Notes: generated by a model from the sequence alone, not told the origin. 64,000 bases of DNA from Anaeroplasmataceae bacterium (GCA_029067355.1 JAIEEQ010000010.1:1-64000), one strand, 5' to 3'; shown: positions 47,483-57,518, counted from the stretch's first letter. Numbers and translations are program-made.

Positions 47483-47797
47483 TCATAGAATGGCTAACCA
47501 CCATAGAGCAATAGGATTTTTTTCTAAAAAGTATTTACAACAATCCTTACATTGAAATTTTCTTCTATGAAGTTTTAAAATGGTTTTATGATTTACAAAA
47601 ATGGAATAGTTCAATTTAGAAGTAACAGAAGAGACAATTTTAATGTGATTAGAATTACAATTAGGACAAACAGGTGTAGAAAGATTGAGATAGATATTTA
47701 GGATTGTTTCATCCTCATTTGTGATAGTTTCAAAAGATTTATCAATATTAATATTTAGATGTGTTAATTTAAAAAGTTTTAGTGTATAATCATTCAT
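47483..47797 (-). pseudogene. ISL3-family transposase N-terminal fragment (zf-ISL3 zinc finger)
   Basis: CPNCNSNHIKI...HRRKFQCKDCCKYFLEKNP, then divergent from family expectation. Confidence 0.85.
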
Positions 47798-47878
47798 GGA
47801 ATCCTCCTTTTCATTATGTTTTTAACCAATACAACAATATCATAAGAGAGGATTCTACTTAAATAAGAAACCAGGGGA

Positions 47879-47918
47879 TGTGGGACAACAGATTTTTCCC
47901 ACACTCTTTTTCTTTTTT
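47879..47918 (+). terminator. Rho-independent terminator
   Basis: TGTGGGA-loop-TCCCACACTCTTTTTCTTTTTT. Confidence 0.6.
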
Positions 47919-48023
47919 AGATAAATAGCAAAGGGGAACACATTTCCCCTTATACCCTTTTGTTAACATACTCTATATTTTATAGTTGATACTTACATAC
48001 TCGTTTAATTAGATTACTAAAAT

Positions 48024-48054
48024 AAAAAGCTTGTTTTATTGACAAGCTTTTTTT
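48024..48054. terminator. Terminator of the ECF S-component gene
   Basis: AAAAAGCTTGT-tttattg-ACAAGCTTTTTTT. Confidence 0.7.
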
Positions 48055-48817
48055 ATGCTATTTTTTCATTCGATTTAAGAAAGACCTTTACTGAAGAATA
48101 AAGAGGATAGAATATGATTCCTGATAAAATGCAGGTTAATACAGAGGTTACTGAAGCACTTACAATTCCACTCATAGAATAAATATAGGCTTGTTCAAAG
48201 GTAGCATATTTTGCTTCCATCCAATAATATAGGAGTGCCTTTATATAGATTTCGCCAAACAAATTAAAGATGACTGCAAAGGAAGTTGCAATCATAGCTA
48301 CTTTTGCCAAATCATTCAACTTCTTATCAAAAATTACAATACAGATATACATTAGAACAATAATGCCCAACAATAAGGGAACTGTATAATGAATTTCTAT
48401 ATGCTTTCCAAAGAAATCAAAACCTCCTATCCCAGAAAATATTCCACTCACAATTAATCCCGTAAAGAAAACGCCTAATAAAATGAAGCTCCACACCTTT
48501 ATATTCTTATTCTTTTTCACAAAAAACTGAAATACAAAGCCTGCAATAAGTCCCATTCCCAACTTCAAAATAATTGTTCTAAGCACACCAGCTGTAAAAC
48601 CGCCATAGTAATACAAATCAAATAATCCCATCCCTATGGATCCTGATAATCCACCAACAATTCCACCACATAGAAGAGCAGACATTATACAAATGAAATT
48701 ACCTAGATGTACAAAGCCTACTGGCAAGGGGATTCGGATATTTACACCAACAAAGCATAAAGCAGAAAAGATAGCAGTTAAAACCATATGATATAATGTC
48801 TTTTGATTTTTTCTCAT
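48053..48817 (-). CDS. ECF transporter S component (substrate not assignable)
   Basis: Hydrophobic, 6+ TM; 'ALCFVGVNIRIPLPVGFVHLGNF' S-component-like N-terminus. Confidence 0.8.
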   Translation of the reverse strand: MRKNQKTLYHMVLTAIFSALCFVGVNIRIPLPVGFVHLGNFICIMSALLCGGIVGGLSGSIGMGLFDLYYYGGFTAGVLRTIILKLGMGLIAGFVFQFFVKKNKNIKVWSFILLGVFFTGLIVSGIFSGIGGFDFFGKHIEIHYTVPLLLGIIVLMYICIVIFDKKLNDLAKVAMIATSFAVIFNLFGEIYIKALLYYWMEAKYATFEQAYIYSMSGIVSASVTSVLTCILSGIIFYPLYSSVKVFLKSNEKIA

Positions 48818-48829
48818 ATGCCTTATAAC

Positions 48830-50998
48830 CTACATTTTATACAATGCCAAGCCCATCTTATGCTTATCATAATCAATGTCAATAACATAAACATGAATTT
48901 CATCTCCAACATTTAAGATGTCTGAAGGATGATTAATTTTTTGAGTTGACATTTTAGAAATATGAAGTAAGCCATCATATTTCACTCCACAATCAACAAA
49001 AGCACCAAAGTCAACCACATTTCTTACTATACCATCTAGTTCATCACCAATTTTAACATCCTCAAAATGCATAATATCGCTTCTTAGCTTTAGTCCTGGA
49101 TAACTATCACGAATATCTCTCAAAGGAGCTACAAATGCCCCTAAAATGTCATTTAAGGTATATTTATCAATGTCATATTTTTGTTGGAGTTCTTCTTTGT
49201 CCAGTTGAGAAACAGCAACCTTCATTTCTTCACTGCCAATATCCTTAGAGGATAAGCCCATCTCCTTTAAGAGAGCCTCTGCCTTTTTATAGCTCTCTGG
49301 ATGAATAGGTGTCATATCTAAAGGATTAGAGCCACCTAAAATTCTTAAAAATCCAACACATTGTTCATACGTCTTTGGTCCAAGCTTAGCAACTTTTTTC
49401 AATTCCTCTCTGCTTAGAAATTGATTGTTGGCTTCCCTATAATCAATAATATTCTTAGCTACACTCTTAGATAATCCTGAAACATAGCCAAGTAAAGATG
49501 GAGAACAGGTATTTAAGTTTACACCAACCTTGTTTACTGCATCAACAACAACGTCCTCTAAAGATTTATTTAGCTTATTTTGTGCGATATCATGCTGATA
49601 TTGTCCCACCCCAATTGAACGTGGCTCTATTTTCACTAGCTCTGCTAGAGGGTCTTGAATTCTTCTGGCAATTGAAATTGCAGAACGCTGTTCCACAGAC
49701 AAATCTGGAAATTCCTCCATAGCAAGAGGAGAAGCAGAATATACTGATGCCCCAGCTTCACTTACAACAACATACTTTGCAGATAAATGATTCTCTTTGA
49801 TAACCTCAGCAATAAAGCTTTCTGTTTCTCTACTTGCTGTTCCATTTCCTATCGCAATAATTTCAACCTTATATTTTGTAAGTAAATCTACTAGGGTTCT
49901 CTTTGATTTTTCTAAGGCTCTAGGATCAATCATAGCACCCTTAGTACGCTCATTTGGATAAATTACACCTATTTCAAGTACCTTTGAATTTGGAGAAATT
50001 ACAGCTAATTTACATCCTGTACGAAAGGCCGGATCAACTCCTAATACGACACGTCCCTTCATTGGAGCCTGTAATAAAAGATGCTGTAAATTTAAAGAAA
50101 ATATATGAATGGCTTGTTCCTCTGCCTTCTCAGTTAAAATAACACGAATTTCTCTTTGGATGGACGGAGCAATCAAACGCTTATAGGCATCCTGAATAGA
50201 ATCAAGTAGCTCCTCATTAAATATTGACATTACATTATGCGTTACATGATATCGGATATGCTCTACATCTCTCTCTGGCTGTAATCCAATTGTAACTGTT
50301 ATTACCTCTTCATTTTCTGCTCGATTCATAGCCAAAACACGATGAGCTTTTATAAAGACTAGCTTCTCTGTTGTCTCATAATAATTCTTATATTTTTCCT
50401 CAGCATCTAAATCATTATTTTTCTTCTTACTGCTAATTGTACCATATTTTAAAGCAGCTTCTCTGATATGCTTTCGATATTCCGCATTATCAGAAATTTT
50501 TTCTGCAACAATGTATTTTGCCTGAAGAATAGCCTCCTCTACGGTAGGAACCTTCTCTGTAATATACTGACTTGCCAAAGAAATCTTATCTCCTGTCCGA
50601 GGCAAGGATAGCATTAAATCAGCTAAAGGTTCCAAGCCCAAAGCAATCGCTGTTGTCGCCTTCGTTTTCTTTTTTTCCTTATAGGGACGATACAGATCCT
50701 CCACTTCTATTAATTTTGAGGCAGATAGGATTTGTTCCTTTAAGTCATCTGTCAAAAGACCTTTTTCATCAATTAGACGAAGAACGTCATCCTTACGCTT
50801 CTTTAAAGATAAACCATATTGATACTGATCATCAATAATACGAATTTGTTCCTCGTCTAAGCCTCCTGTAACCTCTTTACGATATCTTGCAATAAATGCA
50901 ACAGTATGGTCATTTTCTAAAAGCTCTAAAACAGCCTGAACCTGTTCAACCTTTACTCCTAATTCCTTTGAGATAGCTAATATAATATCTTCATTCAT
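48830..50998 (-). CDS. tex: Tex family RNA-binding transcription accessory protein
   Basis: YqgF-like, HhH and S1 domains (DELDGIVRNVVDFGAFVDCGVKYDGLLHISKMS). Confidence 0.95.
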   Translation of the reverse strand: MNEDIILAISKELGVKVEQVQAVLELLENDHTVAFIARYRKEVTGGLDEEQIRIIDDQYQYGLSLKKRKDDVLRLIDEKGLLTDDLKEQILSASKLIEVEDLYRPYKEKKKTKATTAIALGLEPLADLMLSLPRTGDKISLASQYITEKVPTVEEAILQAKYIVAEKISDNAEYRKHIREAALKYGTISSKKKNNDLDAEEKYKNYYETTEKLVFIKAHRVLAMNRAENEEVITVTIGLQPERDVEHIRYHVTHNVMSIFNEELLDSIQDAYKRLIAPSIQREIRVILTEKAEEQAIHIFSLNLQHLLLQAPMKGRVVLGVDPAFRTGCKLAVISPNSKVLEIGVIYPNERTKGAMIDPRALEKSKRTLVDLLTKYKVEIIAIGNGTASRETESFIAEVIKENHLSAKYVVVSEAGASVYSASPLAMEEFPDLSVEQRSAISIARRIQDPLAELVKIEPRSIGVGQYQHDIAQNKLNKSLEDVVVDAVNKVGVNLNTCSPSLLGYVSGLSKSVAKNIIDYREANNQFLSREELKKVAKLGPKTYEQCVGFLRILGGSNPLDMTPIHPESYKKAEALLKEMGLSSKDIGSEEMKVAVSQLDKEELQQKYDIDKYTLNDILGAFVAPLRDIRDSYPGLKLRSDIMHFEDVKIGDELDGIVRNVVDFGAFVDCGVKYDGLLHISKMSTQKINHPSDILNVGDEIHVYVIDIDYDKHKMGLALYKM

Positions 50999-51041
50999 AT
51001 AAATAATCCTCCTTCAAAAAAGAAAGCCTCCATTTGGAAGG

Positions 51042-51743
51042 CTATCTTGCATCTTTTAAACTCTCTATATAGTTAATAGCATAGCGGATAGAAGAATTTA
51101 AAACATCTGTCCAAGATTTTGTAGAAATAATATGACTTTCATCTCCATATTCAACCTTTTGCTGATAGGCTTGATTTTTCATATAGATGAACGCTGGCTC
51201 ATAATTTAGCATATCATCACTATAAAATGCACCAAAGGTAGAATCATTTAAAATTCCCACATTCGTTGCACTATCCACAGCGACATCAACAATATATAGC
51301 TCCATATTGATTCCTGCTGATTTTGCCTGATCCACATGATATTGAAGCTGAGCAATACGTGTGATTAATTCAACATAATCCTTATTATAATAATCCTCAT
51401 CCTTTTCATCTGCATAAAAGGCTTTTCCATCATAAACAAAAATAAAGACTTCTTCTTCTAAATCTCCCTTATCTATATGTCTTACAATGGTCTGATAATT
51501 TTCCTTATTAAAGGAAACCTTATGATCATCATCAATGCTAACCTCTTCATTGAAATAAATCTTATCTGAAACGTATGTGTCATCCTTCTTATTTCCATAA
51601 TATAGACCTAAGCCAACACCTAGCCCTATACCAATAACAAGTAAAACAGAACAGATGATGATAATCCATTTTTTACTGTTTCTACTTTCCTTTTTTTGAT
51701 CTCTTGTCTTTGCACGAGACACCTTTCTAACTGATCTAGCCAA
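51042..51743 (-). CDS. Single-TM extracytoplasmic protein of unknown function
   Basis: Basic N-terminus, one TM segment; no recognised domain. Confidence 0.5.
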   Translation of the reverse strand: MARSVRKVSRAKTRDQKKESRNSKKWIIIICSVLLVIGIGLGVGLGLYYGNKKDDTYVSDKIYFNEEVSIDDDHKVSFNKENYQTIVRHIDKGDLEEEVFIFVYDGKAFYADEKDEDYYNKDYVELITRIAQLQYHVDQAKSAGINMELYIVDVAVDSATNVGILNDSTFGAFYSDDMLNYEPAFIYMKNQAYQQKVEYGDESHIISTKSWTDVLNSSIRYAINYIESLKDAR

Positions 51744-51902
51744 GGGTAATACCTCCTAAAGTAAACATCTAATATATTATAAAATATATTAAGGAAAAAT
51801 TCAAGGAAAAACACTAATTTTTAATGATTAACTTCTATTTTTCAGACATAATAAAAATGAAAAAGAAAATGACACCTCAAATTTGAAGTGTCATATCTGA
51901 AT

Positions 51903-52868
51903 TTATGCTAAAGTGATACTGTTTGCAATGTTAATATAATCATCAATGCTCAACTGGTTGGAGAATATTGTAATTTCATATTTTCCATTATAAAACTTCA
52001 TTGTGTTCTCATTTATGAAGCCTAAGCCACATTCTAAAAATTCAATACTTTGATAGGTATCTATGGCTACAACCTCATCAGATACTTCAACAGGAGATAC
52101 AATAATGGTATACGCACTTTCTCCACTATAACACAGAATGGTTGTGTTATCCTTTTTACTGGATGCTGCTAAGCTACTACCTTCTACTACATAGCCAGCT
52201 GTTAAAGTTAAAGAGGTTTCCTCCTCGCCTGGTTTTTCTTCCTGAGCTCCTAAATATTTTTTCTCATTAAAGTTATCCTTGCCTAAATTACTATTAGGAG
52301 TAAATGTATCAAAATCTACAACAATGCATTCCTCATTTTTTTCATTCAAAAACACTGTTTTTTTAGGCTTAAAGCTTGCATCACAGGTATATTTCATTTT
52401 ATTTAGCTTCTGATTTGTCTTATGTGTGATTTTACACTCAATAATAAAATCAGTTCCTTCCATACTCCCCGTAGCCTCTTTATCAGCCTTAATATCCTTA
52501 TTAATAGCCTCTAATAAATAAGCATGAGAGCTGTTCAAAGGCCAGTTACTATCAAAACGAAACTCTTTATTTAAGGAAGGTGTAATGACATAGACTCCTG
52601 TATCATTTTTAATAATCAGCTGTTCATTATCTCCTTTAAAACATACCTTATAATAGGAAGGAGATAAAAAGTCTACATCTACATTGACACTAACGTTTTT
52701 GTCTGGACGCTGAATCGTCATTTTAGAGGTTAAGCTATAAGAGCTTAAACCAGATAGATAGTTGGTAACTCTCGTAACCTCATCTACATTATCCTTGTTT
52801 TTACATCCCACTAATACCAATAAACTTAATAAAATTAAACCAAATAATTTTTTCATTTTTCCACCCAT
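51903..52868 (-). CDS. YdcC-like (LolA-fold) sporulation-associated lipoprotein
   Basis: Lipobox LVGC; 'IIKNDTGVYVITPSLNKEFRFDSNWPLNSSHAYLLEAI' resembles B. subtilis YdcC; close to acpS. Confidence 0.75.
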   Translation of the reverse strand: MGGKMKKLFGLILLSLLVLVGCKNKDNVDEVTRVTNYLSGLSSYSLTSKMTIQRPDKNVSVNVDVDFLSPSYYKVCFKGDNEQLIIKNDTGVYVITPSLNKEFRFDSNWPLNSSHAYLLEAINKDIKADKEATGSMEGTDFIIECKITHKTNQKLNKMKYTCDASFKPKKTVFLNEKNEECIVVDFDTFTPNSNLGKDNFNEKKYLGAQEEKPGEEETSLTLTAGYVVEGSSLAASSKKDNTTILCYSGESAYTIIVSPVEVSDEVVAIDTYQSIEFLECGLGFINENTMKFYNGKYEITIFSNQLSIDDYINIANSITLA

Positions 52869-52940
52869 CTTCTATAATCAATAAACAATATGCTTTAAAC
52901 AAAAGAACTATGCATAAAGTCCTATGATTTCGTTAAAACT

Positions 52941-53174
52941 ATGAATAAAGGAGGAACCAAAATGTCTATAATACAAAAAATAGCCCTTGTATTCACCATC
53001 CTTGGTGGTATCACATGGGCCATAGTAGGAATATTTAATTTTAATATTGTTACTTGGTTATTTCAAGAAGGCTCTGTTATGACAAGAATCGTATATATCT
53101 TCATTGGTATATGTGCCTTATTTAATATTATTGCCTTATTTTTACCAAATCGTCATCGGTTCATGGAAGAATAG
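52941..53174 (+). CDS. DUF378 family small membrane protein
   Basis: IALVFTILGGITWAIVGIFNFNIV pattern. Confidence 0.85.
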   Translation: MNKGGTKMSIIQKIALVFTILGGITWAIVGIFNFNIVTWLFQEGSVMTRIVYIFIGICALFNIIALFLPNRHRFMEE

Positions 53175-53487
53175 CAACAGCCACGCTATAATTATCGGTA
53201 TGAGTTAAACTAATTTTAAGCTCTGTAAGCTGATCATGTATTAAAGCATAAGGAGCTCCGTTTTCCTCATTTAAGATAGTGATAGCCTGGAAATCAAGAC
53301 CTGCTTGAAAGCATTTGAAGATAGCCTCCTTGCAGGCAAAACGAGAGGATAGATATTCTATCCTTCTTTTTTTATTTGTTATAGATACATAGTACGTAAG
53401 CTCTTTATTCGTTAATATTCTATGAATGAATCGCTCATCTCTAAATTCCATGTCCTTATGTTCAACCAAGTCTATTCCAACACGCAT
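53161..53487 (-). CDS. acpS: Holo-[acyl-carrier-protein] synthase
   Basis: GIDLVEHKD, FACKEAIFKCF motifs. Confidence 0.92.
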   Translation of the reverse strand: MRVGIDLVEHKDMEFRDERFIHRILTNKELTYYVSITNKKRRIEYLSSRFACKEAIFKCFQAGLDFQAITILNEENGAPYALIHDQLTELKISLTHTDNYSVAVAILP

Positions 53488-53488
53488 A

Positions 53489-54424
53489 CTAAGATTCCCT
53501 TCTTGCCTTAAAATCTAAGGCAATTTCTTTTATTTTACGAAAACGATGGTTTAACCCGGATTTCGTAATTTGCTCATTATATTGTAAATTGATAATATCT
53601 ACAAGTTCATTTAAAGAGGCCTCTTCATTCTCTTTTCTTACCTTCATAACAAGTAAAAGCTTTTGGTCTAATCTTTCAAGTGGATAATTATATTCTAAGT
53701 AAAGAATGTATTTCATCTGTTCAACAGAACTACGATTTGTTTTTTGCTGATTGGCTACATCTGTATTCATAGTCCTATTCACATTTGCTGAAATTTCTCG
53801 CTTGATTATGGCATTTTCAAATTCATTCATAATGACATTCGCACCAATTCTTCTTAAGAATTCTACAATTCGATCCTTCTCCTTTATATATACAAGAAGG
53901 TGATTTCTTCTCTTTGCAATTCTTGCATTTAAATGATATGTATTCATCATTCGCTGAATAAATAACGCCTCTACCTCTTTATCCATAGAAATTTCCAAAT
54001 GGTAATTTGAGGTTTTAGGGTCATTTACACTTCCCTTAGCCAAAAAAGCTCCTCTTAAATAAGCAATAGAAAGCTTAGGTTCCTCTAAAATTTCATCTTT
54101 ACGTAAGGAAACAGGCTCCAATAAATGAAGATCCTCAATGATTGTTTCAGCATTTGCCTCAATAATACAGCTATATATTGTTTTTCTTTGTAGCTTCTGT
54201 TGAGCCTTAGATACAATTTCAAAGCTTGTATTTGAATATAAGCTTTTTAAAATACTCACATAATAGCGTATAATATGTAAATTTGAACTTGAAAAGACCA
54301 ATCGAAGAGGATTTAGATGGATTTCTCCAACCAGTCTTAGCCAAGCCTCTAGCTCCACAAGATGCAAGGATGAATCCATATTCAATTTTAATATATCTTC
54401 CTTGACATCAAATGAAAAACTCAT
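53489..54424 (-). CDS. whiA: DNA-binding protein WhiA
   Basis: LAGLIDADG-like and HTH C-terminus; size and motifs fit WhiA. Confidence 0.92.
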   Translation of the reverse strand: MSFSFDVKEDILKLNMDSSLHLVELEAWLRLVGEIHLNPLRLVFSSSNLHIIRYYVSILKSLYSNTSFEIVSKAQQKLQRKTIYSCIIEANAETIIEDLHLLEPVSLRKDEILEEPKLSIAYLRGAFLAKGSVNDPKTSNYHLEISMDKEVEALFIQRMMNTYHLNARIAKRRNHLLVYIKEKDRIVEFLRRIGANVIMNEFENAIIKREISANVNRTMNTDVANQQKTNRSSVEQMKYILYLEYNYPLERLDQKLLLVMKVRKENEEASLNELVDIINLQYNEQITKSGLNHRFRKIKEIALDFKARRES

Positions 54425-54428
54425 ATTT

Positions 54429-55928
54429 CTACTCCACCAGTATTGTTAAAATATCATTTAATTGACGTATTGTATAGGTTGGTTCTGCCTCAATAATCTT
54501 ATCCTTTCGATCAGAATATAAAACACCTATGGTATCAATATTTGCATTCTTTCCTGCTTCTATATCTCCAACACCATCACCAACATATAATGCTTTTTTG
54601 CTGTGGAGTATCTCCATTGCTTTAAGAATTCCTTCAGGGTCTGGTTTTGGAATTGCAACATCCTCTTCTCCTATTACAACACGTACATAATCAAGCATAC
54701 CAAACAAATCTAAGCCATGCTCTACCAAATCTGTTTTTTTAGAAGAAACAACTCCAACCTTATATCCTTTTCTTGCTAAGGTTTTAATCAAGCTTTTAGC
54801 TCCAGGAAAGGCAGTGACCAGCTCATCATGAACTGAAACATTATACTCTCTATAATATTGGACCATTGCCTCTATTTCCTCTTCATTATTACTATATTTA
54901 GAAAAGGTTTGACGCAAGGATGGTCCAAAAAATGAATCCAGTTCCTCATCCGAAAGCGTATGCTCAGGCATAAAATGCTCAAAGGTATGAATGAAGCTTC
55001 GATTAATTAAATCTCTTGTGTTTAAAAGTGTACCATCTAAATCAAATAATATGGTATCATAACGGTTTTCTTTTATATTCAACATAACCTCTTGATAATT
55101 GGTTCTTGGACCAATAAATCGCTTTGCAATTAAAAATGCGATTCCACAAACAATAAAAATTATGCTAATTAAAATGGACATTGGAACTGGTCCAGCCATT
55201 AAAATTTCACCTGCACCACTTTGACTTCTTAAAATTTCTGTTGGAATTCGCACAATCCCATACCAAACAAGATAAAGTCCTATTAAATCACCATTTTGTA
55301 ATTTTTTAAACTTTCTTCTAAGAATCAGCATTAAAATTAATCCAACTAAATTTAAAAAGCTTTCATATAAAAATGTTGGATGACGTAAATACATCAAATC
55401 AGTAGATGGAGTAGGCGGATTGGTTGTAAAGCACATATTTTCCCCTAAAATAGGAATATTATAAATAAATTGAGCTAAACCTTTATTTTGAACTACTGGT
55501 CCATATAATTCATGATTACAGAAGTTTCCCCAGCGACCACAGATTTGTCCAATCAAAAATCCAGGAGCCACAACATCTAAAATACGATAAAAAGAGAATT
55601 TACGTACTCGGCAGTAAAGATATATCGTCAGCAATGCTGCAAGAACGCCTCCTTGAATCGCGAGTCCTCCATCCCATATCGCAAAAACATCTGTAAAAGA
55701 ATGGATTTTATCCATATTGAAAAGATCCCACCATAAACGAGCTCCTAATATAGCACAGGGCAAAACAATCACAACACCTGTATAAATATAGTCACTTGGG
55801 ATTCCGATTTTTTTACCCTCACGAACTCCTGCAATAACTGCCAGTACCACTCCAACTAAAATACATACTGCATACCAGCGAATTTCTAATCCAAATATAT
55901 AAAAGGACGGATTTATAAAATTAATCAT
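54429..55928 (-). CDS. lgt: Fusion: prolipoprotein diacylglyceryl transferase (Lgt) + PpaX-like HAD phosphatase
   Basis: Lgt signature (GQICGRWGNFCNHELYG) followed by HAD motif DTILFDLDGTLLNTRD...GDGVGDIEAGKNA. ATG at 55928 overlaps the hprK stop. Confidence 0.92.
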   Translation of the reverse strand: MINFINPSFYIFGLEIRWYAVCILVGVVLAVIAGVREGKKIGIPSDYIYTGVVIVLPCAILGARLWWDLFNMDKIHSFTDVFAIWDGGLAIQGGVLAALLTIYLYCRVRKFSFYRILDVVAPGFLIGQICGRWGNFCNHELYGPVVQNKGLAQFIYNIPILGENMCFTTNPPTPSTDLMYLRHPTFLYESFLNLVGLILMLILRRKFKKLQNGDLIGLYLVWYGIVRIPTEILRSQSGAGEILMAGPVPMSILISIIFIVCGIAFLIAKRFIGPRTNYQEVMLNIKENRYDTILFDLDGTLLNTRDLINRSFIHTFEHFMPEHTLSDEELDSFFGPSLRQTFSKYSNNEEEIEAMVQYYREYNVSVHDELVTAFPGAKSLIKTLARKGYKVGVVSSKKTDLVEHGLDLFGMLDYVRVVIGEEDVAIPKPDPEGILKAMEILHSKKALYVGDGVGDIEAGKNANIDTIGVLYSDRKDKIIEAEPTYTIRQLNDILTILVE

Positions 55929-56856
55929 CTTTTTTCCCTCCCTTTGAAGCTTTTTCATCAACCTTACGAACAAAATCCATTGCTGCATAATGCCCTAACA
56001 GCTTTAGTTTTTCATTCATTGCCGCGGATTCTACAAGCAAAGATACTGTTCTTCCTGGTAATACTGGAATCGTAATTTTAGTGATTTCTGTATTAAAATA
56101 CTTGATTTTTTCTTCATCCAAGCCTAAACGATCATAATACTTATCCTCATCCCATGCCTCTAATTCAACGACAAGACGAAGATTCTTTCTTTCACGATAG
56201 GCACCTGCTCCAAACATTGTAACAACATCAACAATTCCTATTCCTCTAATTTCCATATAACGCTTAAGTATTTCTGGAGCACGCCCAATTAGATTACCTG
56301 GTTCTTTTTCAAGAATTTCAACCAAATCATCAGCAATCAGCTGATGTCCTCTTTTAATTAAATCTAAGGAGGTTTCTGATTTACCTATGCCACTTTTTCC
56401 AATAATCAAGGTTCCCATCCCATTGATATCCAAAAATGTGCCATGAATTGAAATGGTTTCTGCAAGATGATCCTGAAGATAATTGAAAAGCTTTGAAGAG
56501 GTTGGAGTTGTACGTAAATTGCTTTTCAATACACAAATCCCATACTCATCACCAAGCCTCTTAAAAATCTCTGGCACAGCCACCTTTACACTAAAGACAA
56601 TACAGGGTGGTTGAAACTCAAAAATTTTCCTTACATTTTCTTCAATAATTTTAGGATCCTGCTTGCTTAAGAAGGTTGCATCCTTTGAACCAACAAGTAC
56701 TACACGCTTTGGATCAAAATAATCAAAAAAGCCTGTAAACTCTAGTCCTGGTCTTGCAATCATTTCTTCTACACAATGCCTTGACAATCCTTTGCTTCCA
56801 CTTATTAATTCAAGCTTATTATCCATCATAAGTTGCTCAATTGTTATAAAGTCCAT
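55921..56856 (-). CDS. hprK: HPr kinase/phosphorylase
   Basis: GKSGIGKSETSLDLIKRGH P-loop; signature region MEIRGIGIVDV. Confidence 0.96.
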   Translation of the reverse strand: MDFITIEQLMMDNKLELISGSKGLSRHCVEEMIARPGLEFTGFFDYFDPKRVVLVGSKDATFLSKQDPKIIEENVRKIFEFQPPCIVFSVKVAVPEIFKRLGDEYGICVLKSNLRTTPTSSKLFNYLQDHLAETISIHGTFLDINGMGTLIIGKSGIGKSETSLDLIKRGHQLIADDLVEILEKEPGNLIGRAPEILKRYMEIRGIGIVDVVTMFGAGAYRERKNLRLVVELEAWDEDKYYDRLGLDEEKIKYFNTEITKITIPVLPGRTVSLLVESAAMNEKLKLLGHYAAMDFVRKVDEKASKGGKKDD

Positions 56857-56865
56857 AATTTTCTC

Positions 56866-57423
56866 CTAAATTCCAAAATATACTTTTCTTGTGTAAATCA
56901 TATCCACGACAGAGGCTGTAATCAGTAATAGGGTCGCCATTAAAAATGATTTATCTAGGCTAATACAAATGTGAAAATATAAATTATCTATAAAAGCAAA
57001 GACAATAATTACTACGATATAAATCAATCCCATAAAAAACAAAGGATGCTGATTTGTCATTTTATTTGAAGCATAATTCATACTTCTTAAAGCTATAAAC
57101 AAAACAAACGAAGTTAGTGGAACAATCCTAATAAATTGCTCAGAGGCTATTGGGTTCAGCAAAGAATGTGTAAACCCAAATACTATACATACTGAAGCTG
57201 TACACAATATGTAAGAAAAAATAACAATTATAAATAGCTTTAAGAATATGACAAAGCCATAACCCTTTCTGAAATTTGATTCGTCTAAAGCATAATCCAT
57301 ATTTTTTATGAAATTCTCTATATCCTCATAATTTCCATAAGGATTCATTGCTTTTAATTTCTCTAGTTCTTCCTTCGCATTTTCTATCTTTTGCTTTAAT
57401 TGATTTCTTTTCTCCGCTTTCAT
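56866..57423 (-). CDS. Membrane protein of unknown function
   Basis: Coiled-coil-like N-terminus plus four TM segments; SD AAGGAGG before ATG 57423. Confidence 0.6.
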   Translation of the reverse strand: MKAEKRNQLKQKIENAKEELEKLKAMNPYGNYEDIENFIKNMDYALDESNFRKGYGFVIFLKLFIIVIFSYILCTASVCIVFGFTHSLLNPIASEQFIRIVPLTSFVLFIALRSMNYASNKMTNQHPLFFMGLIYIVVIIVFAFIDNLYFHICISLDKSFLMATLLLITASVVDMIYTRKVYFGI

Positions 57424-57518
57424 ATTGTTCCACACCTCCTTTACTTCTTAAGAATCCCTATTATTATATAATAATAATGTGATTTTAGCAATAAAAATAC
57501 TTTTCTATGAAACAAAAA

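Larger units (their letters stand above)
43357..47986 (-). mobile_element. Decayed ISL3-family insertion sequence carrying a nested ~3 kb cassette
   Basis: Transposase fragments in one order and orientation on both sides of the cassette; candidate imperfect terminal inverted repeat GCTATAAGAAATAGAGTATGT (43357-43377) and ACTATAAAATATAGAGTATGT (complement of 47966-47986), 18/21 matches. Confidence 0.55.

Noticed and set aside
47035-47485. 8-bp inverted repeat TGAGATTG (47035-47042) / CAATCTCA (47478-47485) around the RNA region
   Set aside because: Too short in AT-rich DNA to claim as element ends; noted only as a boundary hint.
47931-47951. Hairpin AAGGGGAA-cacat-TTCCCCTT
   Set aside because: Simple palindrome among terminators at the IS flank; no independent evidence for a function.
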